This document shows positions 27,494 to 34,780 of a DNA stretch of 64,000 nt, in pieces. Numbering within the stretch: position 1 is the first letter of the stretch; each line of letters starts with the position of its first letter. Below the pieces are notes generated by a model. That model saw nothing but the letters and a program-made list of their open reading frames with translations. It was not told where the DNA came from and ran no database searches. The stretch comes from JBOFOR01 sp051654865 (GTDB taxonomy: Bacteria > Bacillota > Clostridia > Peptostreptococcales > Peptostreptococcaceae). The translations under genes were made by a program, and so were the position numbers. The stretch is taken from contig JBOFYV010000013.1 of the NCBI GenBank assembly GCA_051654865.1, positions 1 through 64,000 of the forward strand, read 5' to 3'.

Positions 27494-29254
27494 ATGTTAA
27501 AAAACACTAAGAGGACTAAAATAGTTTGTACTTTAGGACCTGCATCTGAAACAGAAGAAGTATTAACGCAACTTGTTGAAAATGGATTAAATGTATGTAG
27601 ATTTAACTTCTCTCATGGTTCTCATGAAGAGCATAAGGGAAGATTAGATATGGCTAAGAAGGTTAGAGAAAAGCTAAACAAGCCAGTAGCACTATTATTA
27701 GATACAAAAGGCCCAGAAATAAGAACAGGAAACTTTGCGGATCCAGAAGTTCTTTTAGAAGAAGGTAGTAAGTTCACTATAACTATGAATGATGTAGTTG
27801 GAACTAAAGAAATGTGTACAGTAAGTTACAAAGACCTTAACAAAGACGTTGTACCAGGGGATACTATACTAATTGATGATGGTTTAGTAGGGTTAAAGGT
27901 ACAAGAAATAAATGGTGAAGAGATAGTTTGTATAGTTGAAAACTCAGGAATAGTTAAAAATCATAAAGGGGTAAACGTTCCAGGTGTAAAAATAAACTTA
28001 CCAGCTATAACTCCTAAAGATGAAAGTGACATAGTATTTGGTATAAGCCAAGATATAGATTACATAGCTGCTTCTTTCGTAAGAAAAGCATCAGATGTAT
28101 TAGCTATAAGAGAAATATTAGAAAAGCATAACGCTACAGATATACAAATAATATCTAAGATAGAAAACCAAGAAGGTGTAGATAACATAGATGAAATACT
28201 ACAAGTTTCTGATGGTATAATGGTAGCTAGAGGTGACTTAGGGGTTGAAATACCTACTGAAGAAATGCCTATAGTTCAAAAAATGATGATAAACAAATGT
28301 AATGAATTAGCTAAGCCGGTAATAACTGCTACTCAAATGCTTGATTCTATGATAAGAAACCCAAGACCAACAAGAGCAGAAGTTACTGACGTTGCAAATG
28401 CTATATATGATGGAACAGATGCAATAATGTTATCAGGAGAAACTGCTGCAGGTAAATACCCTGTTGAAGCTGTAAAGACAATGGCTACAATAGCTAAGAG
28501 AACAGAAGAAACATTAGACTATGGAAACTTATTAGTAGAAAATGCTAAAGTTAACTCAACTGTAACAGATGCAATAAGCCATGCAACATGTACTACAGCG
28601 GTTGATTTAGATGCATCTGCTATAATAACTTCTACTTCTTCAGGACATACAGCTAGAATGGTTTCTAAATTTAGACCTAAGTGTCCTATAATAGTTACAA
28701 CAAACTGTGAAAAGGTAATGAGAAGATTAGCTCTTACTTGGGGAGTTTATCCAGTTAAAGCTGAGACAGCATCAAATACAGATGAAGTTGTAGAAAATTC
28801 TATAGAAGCAGCTAAAGATGCTAACTACATAAATAACGGAGAGTTAATAGTAATAACAGCTGGTGTACCAGTTGGAGTTAGTGGAACTACTAACTTAATA
28901 AAAGTTCATGTAATAAGCAAAGAAATAGCAAAAGGTATAGGCGTAGGAACTAAGACTGCAGAAGGTAAAGTTCGTATCATCAAGAGTGGAGAAGAATGCA
29001 ATGAATTCAACGAAGGTGATATAGTTGTTACTTCAATGACAGACATAGAAATGAACCCTTATATAGAAAAAGCTTCTGCTATAGTAACTGAAGAAGGTGG
29101 AATGACTTCTCATGCAGCTATAGTAGGATTAAACTTAAATATACCTGTAATAGTGTCTGCAAGTAATGTAATGAACGCTGTTAAAGATGGCGAATTAGTA
29201 ACAGTAGATGCAGCTAGAGGTGTAGTTTACGAAGGATCAACAAGAGTATTATAG
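27494..29254 (+). CDS. pyk: Pyruvate kinase with C-terminal PEP-utiliser domain
   Basis: Converts PEP plus ADP to pyruvate plus ATP. The start is the ATG at 27494 with AGGAGG upstream; the reading extended to 27431 overlaps pfkA and has no ribosome binding site. The barrel carries TKIVCTLGPAS, CRFNFSHGS, the signature IISKIENQEGVDNIDEI and MVARGDLGVE; the allosteric C domain follows, then an extra PEP-utiliser (phosphohistidine swivelling) domain at about 505-586 with TEEGGMTSHAAIVG. That extra domain is common in Bacillus and clostridial pyruvate kinases, but its role is not settled. A strong terminator follows. Confidence 0.97.
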   Translation: MLKNTKRTKIVCTLGPASETEEVLTQLVENGLNVCRFNFSHGSHEEHKGRLDMAKKVREKLNKPVALLLDTKGPEIRTGNFADPEVLLEEGSKFTITMNDVVGTKEMCTVSYKDLNKDVVPGDTILIDDGLVGLKVQEINGEEIVCIVENSGIVKNHKGVNVPGVKINLPAITPKDESDIVFGISQDIDYIAASFVRKASDVLAIREILEKHNATDIQIISKIENQEGVDNIDEILQVSDGIMVARGDLGVEIPTEEMPIVQKMMINKCNELAKPVITATQMLDSMIRNPRPTRAEVTDVANAIYDGTDAIMLSGETAAGKYPVEAVKTMATIAKRTEETLDYGNLLVENAKVNSTVTDAISHATCTTAVDLDASAIITSTSSGHTARMVSKFRPKCPIIVTTNCEKVMRRLALTWGVYPVKAETASNTDEVVENSIEAAKDANYINNGELIVITAGVPVGVSGTTNLIKVHVISKEIAKGIGVGTKTAEGKVRIIKSGEECNEFNEGDIVVTSMTDIEMNPYIEKASAIVTEEGGMTSHAAIVGLNLNIPVIVSASNVMNAVKDGELVTVDAARGVVYEGSTRVL

Positions 29255-29263
29255 ATCTATAAA

Positions 29264-29297
29264 AAAATCTTCTATTTTAAATAGGAGATTTTTTTAT
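29264..29297 (+). terminator. Intrinsic terminator of pfkA-pyk
   Basis: The stem AAATCTTCTATTT/AAATAGGAGATTT is followed by a T run, 10 bases after the pyk stop. Confidence 0.85.
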
Positions 29298-29343
29298 GTA
29301 ATTAATTAAAAGTTTACAATATTAAGAAAATTTAAAAAATACA

Positions 29344-29372
29344 TTGAAATATTTAACAAATACTGCTAATAT
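29344..29372 (+). promoter_or_regulatory. Promoter of the NSS transporter operon
   Basis: TTGAAA (29344-29349), 17 bases, then TAATAT (29367-29372) with an upstream TGC. Transcription would start at about 29380 and leave a leader of about 150 bases. Confidence 0.6.
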
Positions 29373-29379
29373 TATATTA

Positions 29380-29531
29380 GGTTACTCAACCACCACTAAG
29401 TTTATATACAAATACTTAGTGGTTATTTTATAAAAGAAATTATCTGAAAATTCTAAAATAACAGAAAAATAAGTAGAGTAACTTACATTTATTATTTTTC
29501 GTAAGATATAAATTAAAAAGGGGGGAGAATA
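29380..29531 (+). ncRNA. Structured 5' leader of the NSS transporter mRNA
   Basis: Starting at the predicted transcription start, GTTACTC (29381-29387) can pair with GAGTAAC (29476-29482), enclosing a 10-bp hairpin ACCACTAAGT/ACTTAGTGGT (29392-29401 and 29414-29423). A CodY-like box lies inside the enclosed loop. I do not recognise the fold as any riboswitch class I know, and there is no terminator before the gene. Calling it a regulatory RNA is inference from the pairing and its position. Confidence 0.4.
29438..29452. promoter_or_regulatory. CodY box in the NSS transporter leader
   Basis: AATTATCTGAAAATT matches the CodY consensus AATTTTCWGAAAATT at 14 of 15 positions. It lies about 60 bases downstream of the predicted start of transcription, where CodY could act as a roadblock. 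Confidence 0.65.
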
Positions 29532-31106
29532 ATGGCTGAAAGTAGAGAAAACTGGGGGTCAAAAATCGGACTTATATTAGCAATGGCAGGTAATGCTGTT
29601 GGATTAGGGAATTTCTGGAGATTCCCGTATGTAGCTGCTTCAAATGGTGGAGGAGCGTTTATGATACCGTATTTCTTTGCGCTAGTAGTTATAGGTATAC
29701 CTGTAATGTTAGTAGAGTGGAGTATAGGTAGATATGGTGGAAAACATGGTCATGGTACATTAGGACCAATGATGTATTTACAAGCTAAGCAAGCAATGAA
29801 ACCTAAAAAAGCAATTATAGTTGGAGCTTTATGTGGAATGATAGCATTTGGGGTTACTATATTAGTTAACTCTTATTACAATCATATTATAGGGTGGTCA
29901 TTAGGATTTGCATTCAACTCATTAACAGGAGGATATAATTCTGACCCAGGAGCATTCTTTGGAAGTTATATACAGGATCCAAAGAACTTAATATTCTGGG
30001 TTATATCATTATTATTCCTAGCAATTGCTGTAATGAAAGGTATACAAAAGGGAATAGAATCTTGGGCTAAAGTAATGATGCCAGTACTATATGTATTTGG
30101 TATAGTATTAGCTGTAAGATCACTAACATTAGGGGCACCAGTAAATCCTGATTGGAGTTCACTAGCAGGATTAAACTTTGTATGGAATCCAGATTTTAGT
30201 TCACTATCTTGGCAATCTGCAATAGCTGCTGCAGGTCAAATATTCTTCACGTTATCTTTAGGTATGGGTATAATACAAAACTACGCATCATATCTAAAGC
30301 CAGATGAAGATATAGTAACAGCATCTGTTGCAACTGTATCATTAAACGAGTTTGCAGAAGTTATACTAGGTGGTACAGCAGTTATACCTATAGCTTATGC
30401 ATTCTTAGGTCCAGAAGGTATAAAAGGAAGTATAGGATTAGCATTTATGGCATTGCCTAACGTATTTAGTACAATGACTGGTGGAGGAATATTTGGAGCA
30501 ATGTGGTTCCTATTATTATTCTTTGCTGGTATAACATCAGCTATAGCAATGTACAACTACTTAGTTGCATTGTTAGAAGAAGATGCAGGTATAGATAGAA
30601 AGAAAGGTGCTTGGATAGTATTTATAGGATACTTAATAGTGGGTCTTCCTATAGCACTAGAAAGTATATTAACTCAAAGTGCAAATCTAGTATACTTCAC
30701 AGAAGTTGATAACTGGATAGGTAACTATTTATTAATAGTTTTAGGGTTAATAGAAATAGTAGTAATTGGATGGTGTGTGAAGGATAGCGCACTTGAGGAA
30801 ATGAATAGAGGAGGATTATGGAAGGTTCCTAAGTGGTTCTTCAAATTATTCCATCAGTTCTTAACTCCAGTTACAATAATAACTTTCTTAGTATTCTTTA
30901 CTAGAGATTACTGGATAGCAGGTAACTTTAAAACAGTACCTAGCTATATAGCAGAGATACCTGAGTTTGCAGTATGGGTTAATTTAGGTAGAGCGGTAGT
31001 ATTTATAGTACTACTAATAGGATTTATGCAATCTTATAGATCAATTAAGACTAAGTACAAAGACGAAATTGAATCTAATACAGTAAAACAAGAAAAAAAT
31101 AAGTAA
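29532..31106 (+). CDS. Sodium-dependent amino-acid transporter (NSS family)
   Basis: A 524-residue Na+-coupled symporter of the neurotransmitter:sodium symporter family, probably importing amino acids. The N-terminal signature NWGSKIGLILAMAGNAVGLGNFWRFPY carries the unwound helix-1 residues of the sodium and substrate sites; about twelve hydrophobic helices follow, with SAIAMYNYLVALLEE in helix 8. It is followed 29 bases later by a 32-residue MetS-type partner, and bacterial transporters with that partner (MetP) move methionine and alanine; the substrate here is inferred only. The ribosome binding site is GGGGGGAG. A CodY box and structured leader suggest nutritional control. Confidence 0.92.
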   Translation: MAESRENWGSKIGLILAMAGNAVGLGNFWRFPYVAASNGGGAFMIPYFFALVVIGIPVMLVEWSIGRYGGKHGHGTLGPMMYLQAKQAMKPKKAIIVGALCGMIAFGVTILVNSYYNHIIGWSLGFAFNSLTGGYNSDPGAFFGSYIQDPKNLIFWVISLLFLAIAVMKGIQKGIESWAKVMMPVLYVFGIVLAVRSLTLGAPVNPDWSSLAGLNFVWNPDFSSLSWQSAIAAAGQIFFTLSLGMGIIQNYASYLKPDEDIVTASVATVSLNEFAEVILGGTAVIPIAYAFLGPEGIKGSIGLAFMALPNVFSTMTGGGIFGAMWFLLLFFAGITSAIAMYNYLVALLEEDAGIDRKKGAWIVFIGYLIVGLPIALESILTQSANLVYFTEVDNWIGNYLLIVLGLIEIVVIGWCVKDSALEEMNRGGLWKVPKWFFKLFHQFLTPVTIITFLVFFTRDYWIAGNFKTVPSYIAEIPEFAVWVNLGRAVVFIVLLIGFMQSYRSIKTKYKDEIESNTVKQEKNK

Positions 31107-31135
31107 CTCCAAATTAAAAGGGAGGTTGAATATAT

Positions 31136-31234
31136 ATGACTAGTGCGGCATGGGTATTTATGGGAGCTATATGGGTTGTTATATTTACTTGTATAGGGAT
31201 ATCAATGAGGAAAATAGTAAACCATGAAAAATAA
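31136..31234 (+). CDS. MetS-like small subunit of NSS transporter
   Basis: A 32-residue single-helix protein (MTSAAWVFMGAIWVVIFTC, then IGISMRKIVNHEK), preceded by GGGAGGTTG and placed 29 bases after the transporter. Its length, Trp-rich membrane helix and basic tail match the MetS family of small subunits that accompany NSS transporters such as Corynebacterium MetP. It is easily missed by gene callers because of its size. A terminator follows immediately. Confidence 0.82.
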   Translation: MTSAAWVFMGAIWVVIFTCIGISMRKIVNHEK

Positions 31235-31246
31235 TTAAGATGAATT

Positions 31247-31277
31247 AAAACCCTACTAAATATAGTAGGGTTTTTTA
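31247..31277 (+). terminator. Intrinsic terminator of the NSS transporter operon
   Basis: The stem AAAACCCTACTA/TAGTAGGGTTTT has a four-base loop and is followed by a T run. Confidence 0.87.
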
Positions 31278-31280
31278 TTA

Positions 31281-31295
31281 AATTTTCTGACAAAT
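31281..31295. promoter_or_regulatory. CodY-like box upstream of a membrane-protein gene
   Basis: AATTTTCTGACAAAT matches the CodY consensus at 13 of 15 positions and ends 43 bases before the start of the next gene, close to where a promoter must lie. Confidence 0.5.
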
Positions 31296-31338
31296 ATATG
31301 TAGATATAGTATTATATAATTAAAGGGGGGTGCTATTG

Positions 31339-32031
31339 TTGAATTCTAATTTAATAATAACAACAATTAATCAAGTAATAATGGAAGTAAATAAAAACAA
31401 TATAATAAAGGATACTAAAAAGACTAAATACATAAATAAATTAAAAAATACATATAAGCAGTATGAAAATATAGAGATAGCTGATAATTTTAAAAAACAG
31501 TATAATCAGCTAAATGGAAAAGGAATTGAACTTGTAAAGGAAATAAAAACAAGCAAAGATAAACATAAACTAGAAACAAGTATAGAGGTATATATAAGAT
31601 ATTTAAAAGCATCATTATGTGATTTTGAAGGTAAAACTGTTTATTTAAGAAAGTACATAACAAGCTTTTTATTTAGTGCAATGTTATTTTTAGCATTATC
31701 ACCTCAATTTTATGGATTCATATTACCAGTATTATTCTTCATACCAATATATATTGGTCTAAAAGGTGTAAAAAATAGATCTATAAGTGGATTCTATATG
31801 ACTATGAGCGTTGTGCCTGTAGCATTAATGACATCTTTTACATGGATTAGATATGGAATAAATGCAAAAGCAGATTATGTAGGAGCTGTAAAAGCAATTG
31901 TAGATAGTGGAGTAGCTCAACAATTAGCTGAAAAATTAGTATATATAGGTCCAATTTTTGGATGTGTGTTATTACTATTTGCTTGTTTACAATTATATAG
32001 AGGCTACAAGAGTAGAGATTTATTTATATAG
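31339..32031 (+). CDS. Unknown membrane protein with N-terminal helical domain
   Basis: I do not recognise this protein. The N-terminal 100 residues are charged and helical (several Lys/Asn-rich heptads, possibly coiled coil). They are followed by four hydrophobic helices: SFLFSAMLFLALS and GFILPVLFFIPIYIGL, then a segment around GFYMTMSVVPVALM, and a last one at IGPIFGCVLLLFACL. I place the start at the TTG at 31339, since AGGGGGGTG (31324-31332) is well spaced from it; the GTG at 31330 overlaps that site and the TTG at 31336 is an alternative. About 230 residues. A CodY-like box upstream suggests starvation-linked expression. Confidence 0.75.
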   Translation: MNSNLIITTINQVIMEVNKNNIIKDTKKTKYINKLKNTYKQYENIEIADNFKKQYNQLNGKGIELVKEIKTSKDKHKLETSIEVYIRYLKASLCDFEGKTVYLRKYITSFLFSAMLFLALSPQFYGFILPVLFFIPIYIGLKGVKNRSISGFYMTMSVVPVALMTSFTWIRYGINAKADYVGAVKAIVDSGVAQQLAEKLVYIGPIFGCVLLLFACLQLYRGYKSRDLFI

Positions 32032-32056
32032 GGGCTTTATAAGCTTCTATTTTTTT
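32030..32056 (+). terminator. Intrinsic terminator of the unknown membrane-protein gene
   Basis: AGGGGCTT and AAGCTTCT pair (with two G-U pairs) around a 3-base loop, followed by seven T residues; the hairpin overlaps the stop codon. Confidence 0.65.
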
Positions 32057-32108
32057 GGTAAAATAAGTTCTTGAAGATTTTTAAATTACACGGACGGAGG
32101 ATAAACCT

Positions 32109-33467
32109 ATGTTATCAAAAAATAAAGAGTACATTGTAGATATAGTTGATATAGGTCAAGGCGGAGTTGGAATAGGTAAATATGAGGGTTTTACAGTCTT
32201 TGTTGAGGGCGGATTAATAGAAGACAAGGTCAAAGTTAAAATAAATAAATCTAAAAAGAATTATGCAGTAGGTGATATAGTTGAAATAATAGAAAAATCA
32301 CCTTTTAGAGTAGAAAGAATATGTAATGATAAACTTAAAGATTGTGGCGGATGTCAAATTCAAGAGTTAGATTATAAAAAACAATTAGATTTAAAAACTA
32401 ACGAAGTAAAGCAGGTAGTGAGTAGAATTGGTAAATTAGAAAATGTAATTATACATGAAACAATGGGAATGGAAGAGCCATGTAGATACAGAAATAAAGC
32501 GCAATTTCCTATTCAAAAGATAGATGGAACGCCAGCAATAGGTTTCTATAAGAAAAAAAGTCATAATATTATACCTATGGATAAATGTATAATACAACAT
32601 GATGTTAATGATAAAATAATACAAATAATAAAAACATATATAAATGCTTACAATGTAAGTATCTATGATGAAAAGACTCATACAGGAGTACTAAGACACT
32701 TAGTGACTAAGATAGGATTTACTACAAATGAAGTAATGGTAGTACTAGTTGCGAATGGTAAGAAATTACCATACTTAAGTGAATTAGCATCAGTTTTAGA
32801 AGAAAATATACCAGGATTTAAAACTTTAGTAGTTAACGTTAATAGAGAAAAGACAAATGTAATACTAGGAAGAGAAAATAGAATAGTTTATGGAGAAGGA
32901 AAGATAAATGATTATATCGGAGATTTAGTATTTGAGATATCACCGCTATCATTCTTCCAAGTAAACCCTGTTCAAACAGAAGTGCTATACAATAAAGCAT
33001 TAGAGTATGCAGAGCTACAAGAAAATGATACTGTATTTGATATATATTGTGGAATAGGAACGATATCTTTATTCTTAGCTCAAAAGGCAACAAAGGTTTA
33101 TGGTATAGAGATAGTAGAAGCTGCAATAGAAGATGCTAAAGTAAATGCAAAATTAAATAATTTAAATAATGTAGAATTCTATGCTGGAAAAGCAGAAGAA
33201 GTTGTACCTAAGATGTACAAAGAAGGAAAGACAGCTAATGTAGTTGTGGTTGACCCTCCTAGAAAAGGATGCGATGAAAAAGTTTTAGATACAATAGTAT
33301 CTATGGCGCCAGATAGAGTAGTATATGTATCTTGTAATCCATCTACTTTAGCAAGAGACTTAGCTTACTTAGATGAAAGAGGATATAAGTGTGTTGAAAT
33401 ACAACCAGTAGATATGTTCCCTCATACAATGCATGTAGAGTGTGTCGCTAAAATAGTTAAAAAATAG
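32109..33467 (+). CDS. RNA (uracil-5-)-methyltransferase, RlmD/RlmCD type
   Basis: SAM-dependent m5U methyltransferase of 23S rRNA (TrmA/RumA family), 452 residues. It has an N-terminal TRAM RNA-binding domain (GQGGVGIGKYEGFTVFVEGGL), a four-Cys [4Fe-4S] motif (CNDKLKDCGGCQIQ, plus a further Cys in MEEPCRYRNKAQFP), the SAM-binding motif FDIYCGIGTISLFLA near residue 315, VVVDPPRKGC near 380 and the nucleophile in VSCNPST near 407. In B. subtilis the homologue (RlmCD) modifies two positions of 23S rRNA; which positions apply here cannot be told. The ribosome binding site is GGACGGAGG. Confidence 0.93.
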   Translation: MLSKNKEYIVDIVDIGQGGVGIGKYEGFTVFVEGGLIEDKVKVKINKSKKNYAVGDIVEIIEKSPFRVERICNDKLKDCGGCQIQELDYKKQLDLKTNEVKQVVSRIGKLENVIIHETMGMEEPCRYRNKAQFPIQKIDGTPAIGFYKKKSHNIIPMDKCIIQHDVNDKIIQIIKTYINAYNVSIYDEKTHTGVLRHLVTKIGFTTNEVMVVLVANGKKLPYLSELASVLEENIPGFKTLVVNVNREKTNVILGRENRIVYGEGKINDYIGDLVFEISPLSFFQVNPVQTEVLYNKALEYAELQENDTVFDIYCGIGTISLFLAQKATKVYGIEIVEAAIEDAKVNAKLNNLNNVEFYAGKAEEVVPKMYKEGKTANVVVVDPPRKGCDEKVLDTIVSMAPDRVVYVSCNPSTLARDLAYLDERGYKCVEIQPVDMFPHTMHVECVAKIVKK

Positions 33468-33530
33468 AAAAAAATATTTAAATTGGAATTAAAAGTGTTA
33501 AATAAAATTCTCAACTTAGGGAATTATAGT

Positions 33531-33595
33531 AATAAATAAATGTATCTCACACCTCGCAGGTTTTGGCATCATCATAGCTAGCATACATTTATTTT
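33531..33595 (+). ncRNA. Unexplained structured element upstream of a dehydrogenase gene
   Basis: AATAAATGTAT (33535-33545) pairs perfectly with ATACATTTATT (33583-33593), closing a 37-base GC-richer loop that contains the small hairpin ACCTCGCAGGT and the palindrome GCTAGC. It is followed 12 bases later by an intrinsic terminator. The composition differs from the surrounding AT-rich DNA. It could be a riboswitch-terminator pair, a small RNA, or the 3' UTR of the methyltransferase gene. I recognise no known class. Confidence 0.4.
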
Positions 33596-33605
33596 AAAAT
33601 AGATT

Positions 33606-33633
33606 AGTCCTTCATAATTGTGAAGGACTTTTT
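33606..33633 (+). terminator. Intrinsic terminator between methyltransferase and dehydrogenase genes
   Basis: The stem AGTCCTTCA/TGAAGGACT has a 6-base loop and is followed by five T residues. Two overlapping TATAAT hexamers just downstream (33648-33659) could be the promoter of the next gene. Confidence 0.85.
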
Positions 33634-33691
33634 GGCGTATATAAGATTATAATTATAATATAACCATAAATAAAAAATAAGGGGGTTGGAG

Positions 33692-34627
33692 ATGAAAGCT
33701 TTATTTACAATTAATTACGGTGAAGAAAAGTTTCAAAAGATAAGGGACTTAGGATACGATGTTATTTATTATAATGAAAATACTATAAAAAACAATGAAG
33801 ATATAAATACAGCAGACGTTTTGGTAACATACAATCCATTTTCAACGTTAGATGTAGGTAAAATGAAAAAATTAAAATACATACAAACATCAAGTGTAGG
33901 AATCGACCAAATACCAAAAGAAAAAGCAAATAAACAAAACATAATAATAGCTAACAATAAAGGTGGATATAGTATACCTATGGGAGAGTGGATTGTTATG
34001 TCTATACTAGAAATATATAAGAATAGTATGCTTTTATATAAGCAACAGATAAATAAAAAATGGAAGATGGATATGTCAGTTACAGAATTAGTTGGAAGAA
34101 GAATAGGGTTTATAGGTACAGGAACTATTGCAACTGAAGCGGCAAAAAGATTAAAAGCTTTTGAGGTTGAGATATGGGGCGTAAATACAAATGGTAAAGA
34201 TGTAGATTATTTTGATAGATGTTTTTCTAAAGATAAAATGGACGAAGTATTTAAAGGTTGTGATGTGGTTGTATGTACTATACCTGCTACTAAAGATACG
34301 ATAGGTATTGTAAATAAAGACAAGTTTTTAATTATGAAAGATGATTCAGTATTTGTAAATGTAGGTAGAGGCAACATAGTGAATGAAAAAGACCTAATAG
34401 AATGCATAGATAAATTTAAGGGAGTCGCATTAGATGTTTTCGAAGATGAGCCATTAGATGAGAATAATAAACTTTGGGAGTTTGAAAATGTAATTATAAC
34501 CCCGCATAATTCATGGGTATCTGATAAAAATAGAGATAGGACATTTAATATGATATACAATAACTTAAAAAATTATATAGAAAATAAAACTTTGAATAAT
34601 ATCGTAGATATAAACAAAGGTTATTAA
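33692..34627 (+). CDS. D-isomer 2-hydroxyacid dehydrogenase family protein
   Basis: A 311-residue NAD(P)-dependent oxidoreductase of the SerA/LdhA-D family. It has the Rossmann motif GFIGTGTIATEAAKRL near residue 145, and the catalytic Arg (VNVGRGN), Glu (DVFEDEPL) and His (TPHNSW) in the expected order. The start is the ATG at 33692, with GGGGGTTGGAG upstream; the TTG six bases earlier is inside that site. The substrate is unknown: phosphoglycerate dehydrogenase would usually carry a C-terminal ACT domain, which is absent. It is monocistronic, between two terminators. Confidence 0.9.
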   Translation: MKALFTINYGEEKFQKIRDLGYDVIYYNENTIKNNEDINTADVLVTYNPFSTLDVGKMKKLKYIQTSSVGIDQIPKEKANKQNIIIANNKGGYSIPMGEWIVMSILEIYKNSMLLYKQQINKKWKMDMSVTELVGRRIGFIGTGTIATEAAKRLKAFEVEIWGVNTNGKDVDYFDRCFSKDKMDEVFKGCDVVVCTIPATKDTIGIVNKDKFLIMKDDSVFVNVGRGNIVNEKDLIECIDKFKGVALDVFEDEPLDENNKLWEFENVIITPHNSWVSDKNRDRTFNMIYNNLKNYIENKTLNNIVDINKGY

Positions 34628-34635
34628 CATTTAAC

Positions 34636-34669
34636 AAAAATCTTCTTATAAAATAAAGAAGATTTTTTT
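34636..34669 (+). terminator. Intrinsic terminator of the 2-hydroxyacid dehydrogenase gene
   Basis: The stem AAAATCTTCTT/AAGAAGATTTT is followed by a T run, 8 bases after the stop. Confidence 0.85.
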
Positions 34670-34780
34670 GCTTGTACAATAGGAATTTTACAACTATATA
34701 AATATAATGATATACTAAAAAATATAAAAAAGTTATAAAATGGCAATACTAACAATATACACGCATAAGAGGTGATAACA

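Noticed and set aside
29380..29531. Known riboswitch or T-box in the NSS leader
   Set aside because: No T-box GGTGG-type antiterminator, no specifier loop, no terminator, and no consensus core of SAM, lysine or glycine riboswitches; kept only as an unclassified leader.
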